From Nakamurella flavida (lineage in GTDB: Bacteria; Actinomycetota; Actinomycetes; Mycobacteriales; Nakamurellaceae), in assembly GCF_030811475.1 (NCBI RefSeq), contig NZ_JAUSQV010000001.1, positions 1,697,501 through 1,761,500 of the forward strand: DNA of 64,000 bases. Reading direction: 5' to 3'. Shown piece after piece: positions 28,932 through 38,808 of the stretch (its first letter is position 1; each line of letters begins with the position of its first letter). Both the position numbers and the translations under genes were made by a program. Under the pieces are notes generated by a model. That model did no database searches. It saw only the letters and a program-made list of their open reading frames with translations, and was not told the origin of the DNA.

Positions 28932-30146
28932 ATGACCGTGATCCTGGAACGCGACTGCGTGATCGCCGGCGGCGGCCCGGCGGGGATGGTGCTCGGCTAC
29001 CTGCTGGCCCGCAGCGGACTGCGCGTGTCGGTGCTGGAGAAGCACGCGGACTTCTTCCGCGATTTCCGCGGCGACACCGTGCACCCGTCGACGGTGACGG
29101 TGCTCCGGGAGCTCGGCCTGCGGGACCGCTTCCTGCAGTTGCCGGTGAACCGCCTGAGGACGCTGGACCTGGTCGTCGACGATCACCGCCTGCGGCTGGT
29201 CGACTTCAGCACCCTCCCTGCTCCGGAGACCTTCCTCGTGCTGGCCCCGCAGTGGGACTTCCTGAACTTCCTGGGCGCCGAGGGCGCCGCGTTCGAGGGC
29301 TTCGACCTGCGGATGAACACCGACGCCACCGGCCTGATCATCGAGGGGGACGTGGTCCGCGGTCTGCGGGCGACGGGCCCGGACGGGGACCTGGAGATCC
29401 GGGCGACGCTGACCGTGGCCGCAGACGGGCGCGCGTCGACACTGCGCGACGCCGCCGGCCTGGTCCCCGAGGAGCTGGGCGTACCGATCGACGTGCTGTG
29501 GTTCGGGCTGCCCAAACCTACGGACCCCCCGCCGCCCACCATCGCCTACGCGTCCCCGCGGGGCATGGTCATCACGATCGACCGCGGTGATCGCTACCAG
29601 AGCGGCATGGTGGTGAAGAAGGGTGGCCTGGACGCGCTGAAGCAGGAGGGGCTGCCCGCCTTGCGGAAGCACATCTCGGACAGCGCAACGGTTCTCGCGA
29701 CGGTGGTCGAGGCGCTGACGGACTGGGACCAGATCAAGCTGCTGTCCGTCCAGATCAACCGCCTCGAGAAATGGCACCGACCCGGGTTCATCGCCATCGG
29801 CGACGCCGCCCATGCGATGTCACCGGTGTTCGGCGTCGGGGTGAACTACGCGGTCCAGGACGCCGTCGCCCTGTCCAACGCGATCGCCGGCGACCTCGCG
29901 GCCGGCACCGCTCCCGAGGCGACCCTGGCCGCCGTCCAGGCGCGCCGGATGGGACCGGTCCGCAAGATGCAGCGGGTCCAGCGTTTCGCCCACGGCCGCC
30001 TCGCCCGCGCGACGGCCGGTCAGCACCTCGCGCCGCGGTGGGCGATCGGCCTGCTCCGGGCGAGCCTGCCGGTGACCCGGCGGTTCCTGACCCGGTTCAT
30101 CGGCCTCGGTTTCCTCCCGGAGCACGTCGACCGACCGGTGCGCTGA
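28932..30146 (+). CDS. FAD-dependent monooxygenase, UbiH/PHBH-like
   Basis: This 404-residue flavoprotein starts with CVIAGGGPAGMVLGYLLARSG (a perfect GxGxxG), carries the middle motif VAADGRASTLRDAAG near residue 164, and GDAAHAMSPVFGVGVNYAVQDA near 291 for FAD. GAGGAAG lies about 9 nt before ATG 28932. It belongs to aromatic-ring monooxygenases. The substrate is unknown; a link to quinones is possible but not supported by context. Confidence 0.85.
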   Translation: MTVILERDCVIAGGGPAGMVLGYLLARSGLRVSVLEKHADFFRDFRGDTVHPSTVTVLRELGLRDRFLQLPVNRLRTLDLVVDDHRLRLVDFSTLPAPETFLVLAPQWDFLNFLGAEGAAFEGFDLRMNTDATGLIIEGDVVRGLRATGPDGDLEIRATLTVAADGRASTLRDAAGLVPEELGVPIDVLWFGLPKPTDPPPPTIAYASPRGMVITIDRGDRYQSGMVVKKGGLDALKQEGLPALRKHISDSATVLATVVEALTDWDQIKLLSVQINRLEKWHRPGFIAIGDAAHAMSPVFGVGVNYAVQDAVALSNAIAGDLAAGTAPEATLAAVQARRMGPVRKMQRVQRFAHGRLARATAGQHLAPRWAIGLLRASLPVTRRFLTRFIGLGFLPEHVDRPVR

Positions 30147-30172
30147 ACGGAACCCGCACGCACACTGGATCC

Positions 30173-30601
30173 ATGACGCGCGGTGGAGGGGGCCGGGAGG
30201 AGATCGGGGTGGCGCTCGGCACCACGACGCCCCGGGAGTCGACAGCGCCCCGGCCCGGTCCGGCCTTCGTGCTGCACGAACACCGCAAGCCGCGCCACCA
30301 CTTCGATCTGCGCCTGGAACAGGCGGGCGTGCTGCGCTCCTGGGCCGTCCCGCGCGGGATGCCCGTCCGGCCCGGCGAGAACCGGCTCGCCATAGCGGTT
30401 CCCGACCACGACCTCGATCACCTGACCTACCAGGACGCCGACAAGTCGATCCACGACATCGGTACCTGGACCGGGGAGGACCGCACCGACCGCCGCTTCG
30501 TCTTCACCCTCCACGGACGCGACACGGACCGTCGCTACGCCCTGATCCGAACACCGGCCGGATGGTTGCTGCACCTGATGGCCGATCAGAGCACGCGGTG
30601 A
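30173..30601 (+). CDS. Stand-alone LigD 3'-phosphoesterase-like domain
   Basis: The 142-residue protein matches the phosphoesterase (PE) module of bacterial DNA ligase D at FVLHEHRKPRHHFDLRLE and GVLRSWAVPRGMP (about residues 33-64). In LigD this module trims 3' ends during end joining. Here no polymerase, ligase or Ku gene is adjacent. The C-terminal half is divergent: the IPEGEYGAG-type segment is missing and replaced by YQDADKSIHDIGTW. Activity is therefore uncertain. It lies 26 nt after the monooxygenase gene. Confidence 0.7.
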   Translation: MTRGGGGREEIGVALGTTTPRESTAPRPGPAFVLHEHRKPRHHFDLRLEQAGVLRSWAVPRGMPVRPGENRLAIAVPDHDLDHLTYQDADKSIHDIGTWTGEDRTDRRFVFTLHGRDTDRRYALIRTPAGWLLHLMADQSTR

Positions 30602-30734
30602 GGCGCCCGGTCGCCTTCCCGAGCCCACCACCCGTCACGGATCCCGCCCGGATCGATCGGGCCCGGCCGGCGACCCGCGATGCGATGCCGTGCAGCACGG
30701 TGGACTCCCGGGCGGGAAGCGAACAGGACGGCCC

Positions 30735-31436
30735 TCAGACGTCGAACTGATGCACGGCCAGGACGCCGCACACCAGGTCGTGGGCGAGGTGGTCGACGCA
30801 CCGATCCCGGGCGAAGGCGCCGGCGCGCAACACCGCCAACGCGTCGGGCGGGGTCATCTGCAGGTGTTCGACCAGCATGCCCACCGCGGTCCAGACCTGC
30901 GAACGGAGCTGGACCGCCGGTCGGTCCCACCCCGGCCAGCAATCCGCCCCCAGGGGTTCCGAGGCGGCCAGCACGCCCCCCACGGACCTGGCCACCAGCC
31001 GGGCGTGCCCCACGTCCAGCTGCAGGCAACCGACGGGGTCGTCGAAATAGACGACCAGGGCACCGACCTGCGGGACGTGCACGACCGCCAGCGACCGGAA
31101 ATCGGTGTGCTGCAGCAGATGACCGGTGAAAACCGGCCAACTCCGGGTCATCACGGCATGGGTGGCCGTCAGTACCGTCGAACCGGCGAGGGAGTCCCCG
31201 TCCGGCCCCTCGCCGGCCGAGAACTGCCAGCGCTCGGCGACGGCCGCCGACTCGCTGCTCGACCCCAACGCCAGGACGAGCCGCGACTGCGCCATCGCCG
31301 TGATACCGGCCCCCTGGGCGCCGAGCACCTGGGCTGCCGCCCAGGACAAGCGGGACGCCTGGTGGACCTCGCCCTGCAGGACGGGATCGCGTCCGGCGAG
31401 CACGAGCGCGGACCGGAATCGTTCGATGATCGGCAT
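30735..31436 (-). CDS. GAF-ANTAR domain protein
   Basis: Residues 1-150 look like a GAF-type sensor (WQFSAGEGPDGDSLA near 64-78), and the C-terminal 55 residues fit an ANTAR RNA-binding module (LRSQVWTAVGMLVEHLQMTPPDALAVLR in two parts). ANTAR proteins bind paired hexanucleotide hairpins and prevent termination. The start is uncertain: ATG 31436 gives 233 residues, while ATG 31493 adds 19; neither has a good ribosome site. No kinase partner is nearby, so the sensor probably reads its signal directly. Confidence 0.75.
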   Translation of the reverse strand: MPIIERFRSALVLAGRDPVLQGEVHQASRLSWAAAQVLGAQGAGITAMAQSRLVLALGSSSESAAVAERWQFSAGEGPDGDSLAGSTVLTATHAVMTRSWPVFTGHLLQHTDFRSLAVVHVPQVGALVVYFDDPVGCLQLDVGHARLVARSVGGVLAASEPLGADCWPGWDRPAVQLRSQVWTAVGMLVEHLQMTPPDALAVLRAGAFARDRCVDHLAHDLVCGVLAVHQFDV

Positions 31437-31704
31437 GAGTGGAGCCCCAGTCCGCGCACTGGCCGGTACGCAGGCGTCGCGGGCGATCCGGGTCATCGAC
31501 CCGCCCACGAGCCTGGACGCGCACCGCGGCGCTCGGCCCACCGTAGCCCCGGCCGACTCCCTGACCACCCCTCGACCCGAAATCGGTGCCGGTGCCGCCC
31601 GCCGCTCTGCTCTCCCGGACGGATCGGACCGCGTCGCGGCAGCAGCGGCGGCGGCGGCCAGAGAGTCGGAAGGTCGGGCGTGGCGGCGCACGACTCCGTC
31701 CCCC

Positions 31705-32778
<1,074 letters not shown>

Positions 32779-33663
32779 TCAGGACCGCGGGACGGGCGCT
32801 CCTGCGGGTCGATCGGCGTTCCAGCTGGCGAGCAGACGGAGGGCGTCGTGTTCGGGCGTCCCGGGTCGGGGGGTGAACACCGTGAGGATGTGATCGGTGG
32901 CCGCGACGACGCTCATCGATTCCGTGGGCAGGGCGACCTGGCCGAGGAGCGGGTGGTCGAACCGCTTGACCCCGGAGCGGTGGGCGCGGACGTCGTGGGC
33001 GGCCCAACGGGTGCGGAACTCCGCGCTGCGGGTGGACAGCTGGCCGATCAGCTCGACCAGGGCCGGATCGTCGGGGTTCACCCCGGCCTGCACGCGCAGG
33101 ATGGCCACCACGTCGGCGGCCAGCTTCTCCCACTCGGGCCAGAACCGACGGGCCCGGTCCTCGTCGAGGAACAGGAAGCGGGCCGCGTTGGGCCGGTCCG
33201 GCCCGGTGAAGTGCGAGTCGTAGAGCGCACGCCCCAGGTCGTTGACCGCCACGATGTCCAGTCGGCCGTTGAACACGACGGCCGGGAGATCCTGCAGCGC
33301 ATCGAGCATCACCTGGATGCCCGGGCTCACCGCGTCCGGCTCGGAGGGTCGGCGCCTGCGGCGCGCGGCGGGCGTCAGGGCCGCGATCAACCGGTCCAGG
33401 TGCATGCGTTCGTCGCCGTCCAGGCGGAGCGCCATGGCGACGGTGTCCACGATCTCGGGTGAGATACCCGCCGCCGCACCGCGTTCCAGGCGCACGTAGT
33501 ACTCCGGGCTGATGCCGGCCAGCATGGCGACCTCCTCACGGCGTAGCCCGGGGACCCGACGGCGACCGGAGACGGGCAGTCCGGCGTCGGCCGGGGTGAT
33601 CCGTCCGCGGCGGGTGGTGAGGTACTCCCGCAACGCCGTGCGGGCCGCTTCCTGATCGCTCAT
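32779..33663 (-). CDS. XRE-type regulator with MmyB-like ligand domain
   Basis: The N-terminal helix-turn-helix (VPGLRREEVAMLAGISPEYY, about residues 37-56) is followed by a PAS-like MmyB domain (DALQDLPAVVFNGRLDIVAVN near 129). This family in actinobacteria typically controls a nearby reductase or dehydrogenase and may bind fatty acids or other ligands. ATG 33663 lacks a ribosome site but lies 7 nt from a -10 element. The aldo/keto reductase remnant directly downstream is the likely former target. Length 294 residues is normal. Confidence 0.88.
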   Translation of the reverse strand: MSDQEAARTALREYLTTRRGRITPADAGLPVSGRRRVPGLRREEVAMLAGISPEYYVRLERGAAAGISPEIVDTVAMALRLDGDERMHLDRLIAALTPAARRRRRPSEPDAVSPGIQVMLDALQDLPAVVFNGRLDIVAVNDLGRALYDSHFTGPDRPNAARFLFLDEDRARRFWPEWEKLAADVVAILRVQAGVNPDDPALVELIGQLSTRSAEFRTRWAAHDVRAHRSGVKRFDHPLLGQVALPTESMSVVAATDHILTVFTPRPGTPEHDALRLLASWNADRPAGAPVPRS

Positions 33664-34071
33664 GACCCCGACGGTAGGACGATCCGGGGCCGTGAGGGGG
33701 TCACGGTGAGTACCTGCATCCGGGGGACTCCCACGGTCGCGGGGACCTCCGTCGACCGACCACCCCAGGTCCGCAGGGCCGGCGGAAGGAAGGCACCGGC
33801 AGCATCCCCCCGGTGGCCGGTGCTGGGCCATCGGTGGCGGACGCGCACGCCGCCGGCCGGACCGACGGACACTGCTCATCGGCGGGGTCGTCCCGGCCAT
33901 CGCCGCGCTGACTCCCTCCGGGCGAACCGCACGATCGCGGTGACCCGGCGCCGTGGGCGTCCCCCTCGGCAACACCGGCCCGCGCCGACTCCGCCGAGGG
34001 GACGCATGATGGTGACCGCGTGCGGCCCACCGGCACCACGCGGTCCCTCGACATCGACGTCTGGAGTCCCC
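33664..34071. other. Intergenic region between XRE regulator and esterase
   Basis: Apart from the XRE promoter and palindrome at 33671-33706 I see no gene here. The plus-strand frame of the esterase is open through much of the region, but its composition is unlike the family and no ribosome site stands before the upstream starts. Confidence 0.5.
33671..33706 (-). promoter_or_regulatory. Promoter and palindrome of the XRE regulator
   Basis: TACCGT (33671-33676, minus strand) ends 7 nt before the ATG, suggesting a leaderless message. CCGTGA-GGGGG-TCACGG (33690-33706) is a perfect 6-bp inverted repeat across the expected -35 area, a reasonable self-regulatory operator. Confidence 0.45.
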
Positions 34072-35022
34072 GTGCCCTATTCCCTCGACCCCCAGGTCGC
34101 CGCCGGCCTCGCCGCCCTGGCCGGACCGGACGAGCCGCCCCCGCCGTTGCCCGCCGGCGACGTCGAGGGCCGCCGGGCCGCCGTGGAGGCCCTGCAGACC
34201 GTGGCCCACGCCCTGCTGCCCACCCCGTCGGACGTCGCCGTCCGCGACTTCGAGACCACCACCGCCGACGGGGCCACCCTGCTGCTGCGCTGGTACGCCA
34301 AGGAGGGCTCCTCCCCCGGGTCGGCCGTGCTCTACGCCCACGGCGGCGGGATGATCCTGAGCACCGTGGCCATCTACGACGGGCCGGTCGCGCGGTACGT
34401 CTCGGCCACCGGGGTGCCGTTCCTGTCCGTGGAATACCGGTACGCCCCGGAGCATCCCGCCCCGACCCCGGTGACCGACTGCCATGCCGGCCTGCGGTGG
34501 CTCGTCGAGCACGCCGACGAGCTCGGCGTCGACCCGGCCCGCATCGCGATCATGGGTGACAGCGGGGGCGGCGGGGTCGCGGCCAGCCTGGCCGTCTACG
34601 CCCGCGACCAGGGCGGCCCGGCCGTCGCCGAGCAGATCCTGATCTACCCGATGCTCGACGACCGGAACACCGAGCCCGATCCCGCTCTGGTGCCGTTCCT
34701 GACGTGGACCTACGACGACAACATCACCGGCTGGGGTGCGCTGCTCGGCGGGGCGGCCGGCGGACCCGAGGTGGACGCCTACGGAGCGGCCGCCCGGCTC
34801 ACCGACTTCACCGGCCTGCCGCCGGCCTACATCGAGGTCGGCGAGCTGGACATCTTCCGCGACGAGGACCTGGCCTACGCGCAGCGGCTGATCGCCGCCG
34901 GGGTGAGCGTCGAGCTCCACCTGCACCCCGACATCCCCCATGCTGCCGAGGCTCTCGCCCCGGACACCGACATCGCCCGGCGCGTGAACGCCGACCGGCA
35001 CCGGGTGATCGCCGCCCTCTGA
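34072..35022 (+). CDS. Alpha/beta hydrolase, hormone-sensitive lipase (HSL) family esterase
   Basis: The oxyanion motif HGGG (in LYAHGGGMI, about residue 89), the nucleophile elbow GDSGGGGVAAS (about 162-172), the acid region near EVGELDIFRDED and a late His in DIPHAAE form a full HSL-family site. Such enzymes cleave short-chain esters. GTG 34072 gives 316 residues and has TGGAG 6 nt upstream. It diverges from the XRE regulator. Substrate unknown. Confidence 0.88.
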   Translation: MPYSLDPQVAAGLAALAGPDEPPPPLPAGDVEGRRAAVEALQTVAHALLPTPSDVAVRDFETTTADGATLLLRWYAKEGSSPGSAVLYAHGGGMILSTVAIYDGPVARYVSATGVPFLSVEYRYAPEHPAPTPVTDCHAGLRWLVEHADELGVDPARIAIMGDSGGGGVAASLAVYARDQGGPAVAEQILIYPMLDDRNTEPDPALVPFLTWTYDDNITGWGALLGGAAGGPEVDAYGAAARLTDFTGLPPAYIEVGELDIFRDEDLAYAQRLIAAGVSVELHLHPDIPHAAEALAPDTDIARRVNADRHRVIAAL

Positions 35023-35052
35023 TCGGCCACCCGGTGGTCCGGGAACGCCAGA

Positions 35053-35083
35053 ACCCCGGTCCGGCGCGAGGCCGGACCGGGGT
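35053..35083. terminator. Bidirectional hairpin between esterase and glycosyltransferase
   Basis: A perfect 13-bp stem (35053-35065 with 35071-35083, beginning ACCCCGGTCC) with loop GCGAG lies between two converging genes. It lacks a T run on either strand but is the only strong structure between them. Confidence 0.65.
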
Positions 35084-35155
35084 CCTGGGGTGGTGCGGTG
35101 CCGCGGGCGAGACTCCCGGCTCTCCAGCGGCACCGGGTCTGGGTGGCGCCTCAGC

Positions 35156-36745
35156 TCACGGCTTGTAGCCGCGGGTGGGCTTGAGCAGCTTGATCAGGGC
35201 GAAGCCGGTGAGGACCAGGGTGGTGACGGTGACGATGCTCCAGCCGGTGGTGAGGACGGCCTCCTGGACGGCGACGCCGGCCTTCTCGATCCACCACCAG
35301 GTCCCGACGGCCACGACGGCGCCGATGAGCAGGCCGTAGCCGACGATCTTGCCGATGACGGTGGACCCGCCACCCTTGCCGGACTCGGCGGCGGCCTGGG
35401 CGGCCCAGCCGTCACGACGGGCACCGAACCAGATGTTCAGCCAGGACACGAAGGTCGACCAGACGCGGGTGAGCAGCCACAGCTCGGCCGGGAAGACCAG
35501 CAGGGCGTAGACGATGTCGGCCGGGGTGCGGTCCGGCACGCGCCAGGCCACCTTGACGTTGAGCGCGACACCGACGAGGACGGGCAGCAGCCAGAGCGGC
35601 GACCAGACGAACTGGTGCACGGTCAGCGCCATCAGCAGCATCAGGGCGAACATCAGGCGGACGAGACCGTTGGCGCCCATGGAGAACTGCTGCTTCCAGG
35701 GGATCAGGGTGTTCTTGTCGGGCATCTTGTTCTGCCACAGCAGGGCGGCCATGCCCTCGTCCCACTTGCGACGCTGGCCCATCAGGCCCTTGAGGGTGAC
35801 CATCGGGCCGGCGTAGGCGCGGGCGGTCGCCGAGACGAGGGTCTTGCGACCGGCCTCGTGCAGACGCCAGGTCAGCTCCATGTCCTCGACCTGGGCGTCG
35901 GGGTCCCAGGGGGAGTTCCGCTCGAAGTCGACGGTCACCTGCTGCAGGTGCTTGATGCGGAAGAGGGTGGCCTGGCCACCGAGCACGTAGGTGGAGCGGT
36001 TGCGGGCCATGATGTCGGTCAGCCAGGACGCGAAGTCCATGCGCTGGGCGCGGATCAGCTGGCGGGCGAAGAACGTCGTGCCCAGGTTGACGTCGAAGGT
36101 GTAGCGGCACATGACGCCGGCGGCGGAGGGCACCCGGATCATCTCGGCCTCGAGCTGCTCCACGGCGTCCTTGGCCAGCACGGTGTCGGCGTCCACGCCG
36201 AGGACGAAGTCGAAGTCGGCGGCCCAGCGCTGCCAGCCCTGGGTGAGCGCACCGACCTTCTTGTCGATGTTGCCGCTGGTGATCTGGACGGTGACACCCT
36301 TGTAGGCCCGGACGATCTTCTCGGTGCCGTCGGTGCAGTTGTCCAGGATGATCACGATGCGGTCGATCTTGCGGGTCTGGTTGATCAGCGCGTCGACGGT
36401 CCGCGCGATGTCGCTCTCCTCGTTGTGCGCCGGCACCAGGGCCACGATGCGCGCGGTGCGCGGCTGGTCGTGGCGGACCTCCTTGCGACCGAACATGTCG
36501 CGCCAGGAACGCTTCTCGGTGCGGGTCGCCTTCGGGGCCTTCGCGGCCTTCGCGGCCTTGTCGGCAGCCGGGGCCTGGGCGGCCGGCGCGGCCTCGAGCT
36601 CCAGGGGCGCGGTGCGCACCGGGCCGGGCAGCAGGGCGAGGACACCCTGGTCGGCGCTGGACAGGTCGTGGCGGAGGGCGGAGAAGCCGGCGGGCATGTC
36701 GGTCGCATGTCCGGCGCGGGGGCGGGAGCCGAGGGTCATGGTCAT
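35156..36745 (-). CDS. Membrane glycosyltransferase, family 2 (processive type)
   Basis: The GT2 catalytic set is complete: VPAHNEE (about 104-110), DNCTDGT (135-141), the DxD motif VDADT (184-188), the ED motif in VEDMELTWRL, and QRRKW in place of QxxRW. Four hydrophobic helices in the C-terminal 200 residues should form a transport path, as in cellulose, hyaluronan or poly-N-acetylglucosamine synthases. The N-terminus has a 20-residue Ala/Lys stretch. ATG 36745 (529 residues) has AAGGA about 9 nt before it; ATG 36739 is possible. The polymer is unknown, and no accessory genes are adjacent. Confidence 0.88.
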   Translation of the reverse strand: MTMTLGSRPRAGHATDMPAGFSALRHDLSSADQGVLALLPGPVRTAPLELEAAPAAQAPAADKAAKAAKAPKATRTEKRSWRDMFGRKEVRHDQPRTARIVALVPAHNEESDIARTVDALINQTRKIDRIVIILDNCTDGTEKIVRAYKGVTVQITSGNIDKKVGALTQGWQRWAADFDFVLGVDADTVLAKDAVEQLEAEMIRVPSAAGVMCRYTFDVNLGTTFFARQLIRAQRMDFASWLTDIMARNRSTYVLGGQATLFRIKHLQQVTVDFERNSPWDPDAQVEDMELTWRLHEAGRKTLVSATARAYAGPMVTLKGLMGQRRKWDEGMAALLWQNKMPDKNTLIPWKQQFSMGANGLVRLMFALMLLMALTVHQFVWSPLWLLPVLVGVALNVKVAWRVPDRTPADIVYALLVFPAELWLLTRVWSTFVSWLNIWFGARRDGWAAQAAAESGKGGGSTVIGKIVGYGLLIGAVVAVGTWWWIEKAGVAVQEAVLTTGWSIVTVTTLVLTGFALIKLLKPTRGYKP

Positions 36746-36843
36746 GGGAGTGGGTCCTTGGGAGTGGGAGTGTGGCGACATCCACGGAACGTCATCGATC
36801 CGATGTCGCGAGCCGCCGTTCGAGTGGACGTTCCCGCTCGCTG

Positions 36844-36874
36844 GTGACAAGGAGAAAGTTACTCTCCGCATCAC
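36844..36874 (-). promoter_or_regulatory. Glycosyltransferase promoter within an interrupted palindrome
   Basis: On the minus strand TACACA, 17 nt, and TAACTT (36856-36861) form a candidate promoter with a leader of about 100 nt. The -10 lies at the centre of GTGA-N3-GGAGA-N7-TCTCC-N3-TCAC, an interrupted palindrome likely to be a regulator site. Confidence 0.4.
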
Positions 36875-37052
36875 GCTTTGTGTAGATCTGGGCGCGATGT
36901 CCAGTCCTACGGGGAATTGCGGACCCGATTCGGGTGACGCCGGACCCTCGCTGAGCGTGATCTGGCCGGAATCCCACCTCGATCGTCGCTCGACCAGATG
37001 ACGCTCCGCACACATTTGACGCCTCAAGTACCAGGCAGTGTCTTGCGGTGAA

Positions 37053-37069
37053 ACTTCACTACGTGAAGT
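37053..37069 (-). terminator. Small hairpin after menD
   Basis: ACTTCAC-TAC-GTGAAGT is a perfect 7-bp inverted repeat 54 nt beyond the menD stop; on the minus strand it is followed by TTTC. It may be a weak terminator or a regulator site. Confidence 0.35.
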
Positions 37070-37122
37070 CGAGGCCGGTGTGGTCGCCCCGAACGAGGAG
37101 AACCGACCCGAACGGGGACGAC

Positions 37123-38808
37123 TCAGACGTCCAGGGCGGCCTCGGCCGCGGCCCGGTGCAGCTCCCGCACCTGATCACGCAGGTCGCGACGGCCCGTCCG
37201 GACGTCGGCGACGGTCAGCCCCCGGGGAGCGGCGACCAACTCGGCCAGCTCACCCGGCCCGCCGACCTCGACGTAGTCGGCACCGCAGGCCTGCACCCAA
37301 CCGCCCAGATCCACCCCGGGCGGGGTGCCGAACACCCGCTCGAAGGCGTCACGGTGCTCGGGCGCCCCCGGCTCGAGGGTCTCGAAGATGCCGCCGCCGT
37401 CGTTGTTGCTCACCACCACGGTCAGATCGGGCCGGGGCTCACGCGGACCGATGACCAGGGCGGTCGCGTCGTGCAGGAAGGTCAGATCACCGACCAGGGC
37501 CACCGCCGCGCTGTCCGGGACGGCCAACGCGGCGCCGATCGCGGTGGAGATCATCCCGTCGATGCCCGCCACCCCACGGTTGGCCAGCACGGTGATCCCG
37601 TTGCGCCCGGCGCTGCACAGCCCGACGTCACGGGGCGCCTGCGAGCTGCCCAGGATCAGCGTCGCCCGCCGGGGCAGCGCGGCGACCACGTCACGGGCGA
37701 GCCGCGGCGAGCTGGACAGATCCCAGTCGTCCAGCACGGCCTGGACGGCCCGGCCGGCCCGATCGTCCGCCGCCCGCCACGCGTCGGCCCAGACCGGGTC
37801 CGGGCGGGCCTCCGACGTCTGCACCCCGGGGAGCACCGCGTGCGCGCGACCGGACGGATCGGCGAAACCTGCTGCCGGACCGACGATGTCGACCTGGACG
37901 GCCGGGTCGGCCAGCAACCCGGTCACCGCCCGGAACAGGGTCGGCCGGCCCAGCACGACCACCCGGTCGGGCCGGTGCGCGGCCAGGAATTCCGGTGTCG
38001 CCAGCAGGTGCATCCCCGCGGCCAGCACCTCCCGGCCCGCGGCGCCACCGGCCTCGGACACCACCACCTGACCGGCGGAGGCCAGCGCGACGGCGCGGGG
38101 GTCGGTGAGATCGGCCAGGAACAGCACCCGCTCACCCGACCGCGGCGCGAGCACCGCACCGGGATGCGGGCCGGGCACACCGATCGCCGTCCACACCGCA
38201 TCGTCCGGCCGGCCGGCCAGCTCGGCTGGGGCCGCTGTGCCGTCCGGGAGGAGGGGCTCGACCAGGGGGACGTCCAGCTGGACCGGGCCGGGCGCGCCGA
38301 ACGCGCCGCCGGCCGCGGCGACCGCGCGGCACACCATGCTGCGCCACCGGGCGTTCTGCGCGGACGCGACGGCCGGGTCGGTCAGGGGCCGGGCCTCGCC
38401 GAACTCGTGGAACAGCCGGAGTGCGCCGCCGAAGACGGTCCGCTGGTCGATGACCTGGTTCGCCCCGACGTCGCGCAGATCGGCGGGCCGGTCGGCGGAG
38501 AGCACCAGCAGCGGCACGTGCCCGTGGTGCGCCTCCAGCACCGCGGGGTGCAGATTGGCCACCGCCGTCCCCGAGGTGGTGACCACGACGGCCGGTCGGC
38601 CGGACCCGCGGGCCAGGCCCAGCGCGAGGAACGCACCGGTGCGCTCGTCGATGCGGACGTGCAGCCGCAACCGCCCGGCCAGTTCGGCGCGGTGCAGCGC
38701 GAGGGACAAGGGTGCGTTGCGCGATCCTGGCGACAGCACGGCCTCGCGGACCCCGGCCCGGATCAGCTCGTCCACCAGCACCTCGGCGAAAGCCGTCGAC
38801 GGTCTCAT
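37123..38808 (-). CDS. menD: 2-succinyl-5-enolpyruvyl-6-hydroxy-3-cyclohexene-1-carboxylate synthase
   Basis: MenD is the thiamine-diphosphate enzyme joining isochorismate with 2-oxoglutarate. LSPGSRNAPLSLAL (about 23-36), RIDERTGAFLALGLA (52-66), VTTSGTAVANLHPAVLEA (75-92) and the diphosphate-binding ALVGDLTFLHDATAL to SNNDGGGIFETLEPG near residue 450 are diagnostic. ATG 38808 overlaps the menC stop (ATGA). 561 residues is full length. Confidence 0.96.
   Translation of the reverse strand: MRPSTAFAEVLVDELIRAGVREAVLSPGSRNAPLSLALHRAELAGRLRLHVRIDERTGAFLALGLARGSGRPAVVVTTSGTAVANLHPAVLEAHHGHVPLLVLSADRPADLRDVGANQVIDQRTVFGGALRLFHEFGEARPLTDPAVASAQNARWRSMVCRAVAAAGGAFGAPGPVQLDVPLVEPLLPDGTAAPAELAGRPDDAVWTAIGVPGPHPGAVLAPRSGERVLFLADLTDPRAVALASAGQVVVSEAGGAAGREVLAAGMHLLATPEFLAAHRPDRVVVLGRPTLFRAVTGLLADPAVQVDIVGPAAGFADPSGRAHAVLPGVQTSEARPDPVWADAWRAADDRAGRAVQAVLDDWDLSSSPRLARDVVAALPRRATLILGSSQAPRDVGLCSAGRNGITVLANRGVAGIDGMISTAIGAALAVPDSAAVALVGDLTFLHDATALVIGPREPRPDLTVVVSNNDGGGIFETLEPGAPEHRDAFERVFGTPPGVDLGGWVQACGADYVEVGGPGELAELVAAPRGLTVADVRTGRRDLRDQVRELHRAAAEAALDV

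Larger units (their letters stand above)
36746..37122. other. AT-richer intergenic region upstream of the glycosyltransferase
   Basis: This 377-bp stretch has no supportable gene. It holds the predicted glycosyltransferase promoter with its palindrome (36844-36874) and a small inverted repeat after menD (37053-37069). Confidence 0.5.

Noticed and set aside
30173-30601. A non-homologous end-joining locus
   Set aside because: Only a phosphoesterase-like domain is present; no Ku, primase-polymerase or ligase domain is seen in the surrounding genes.
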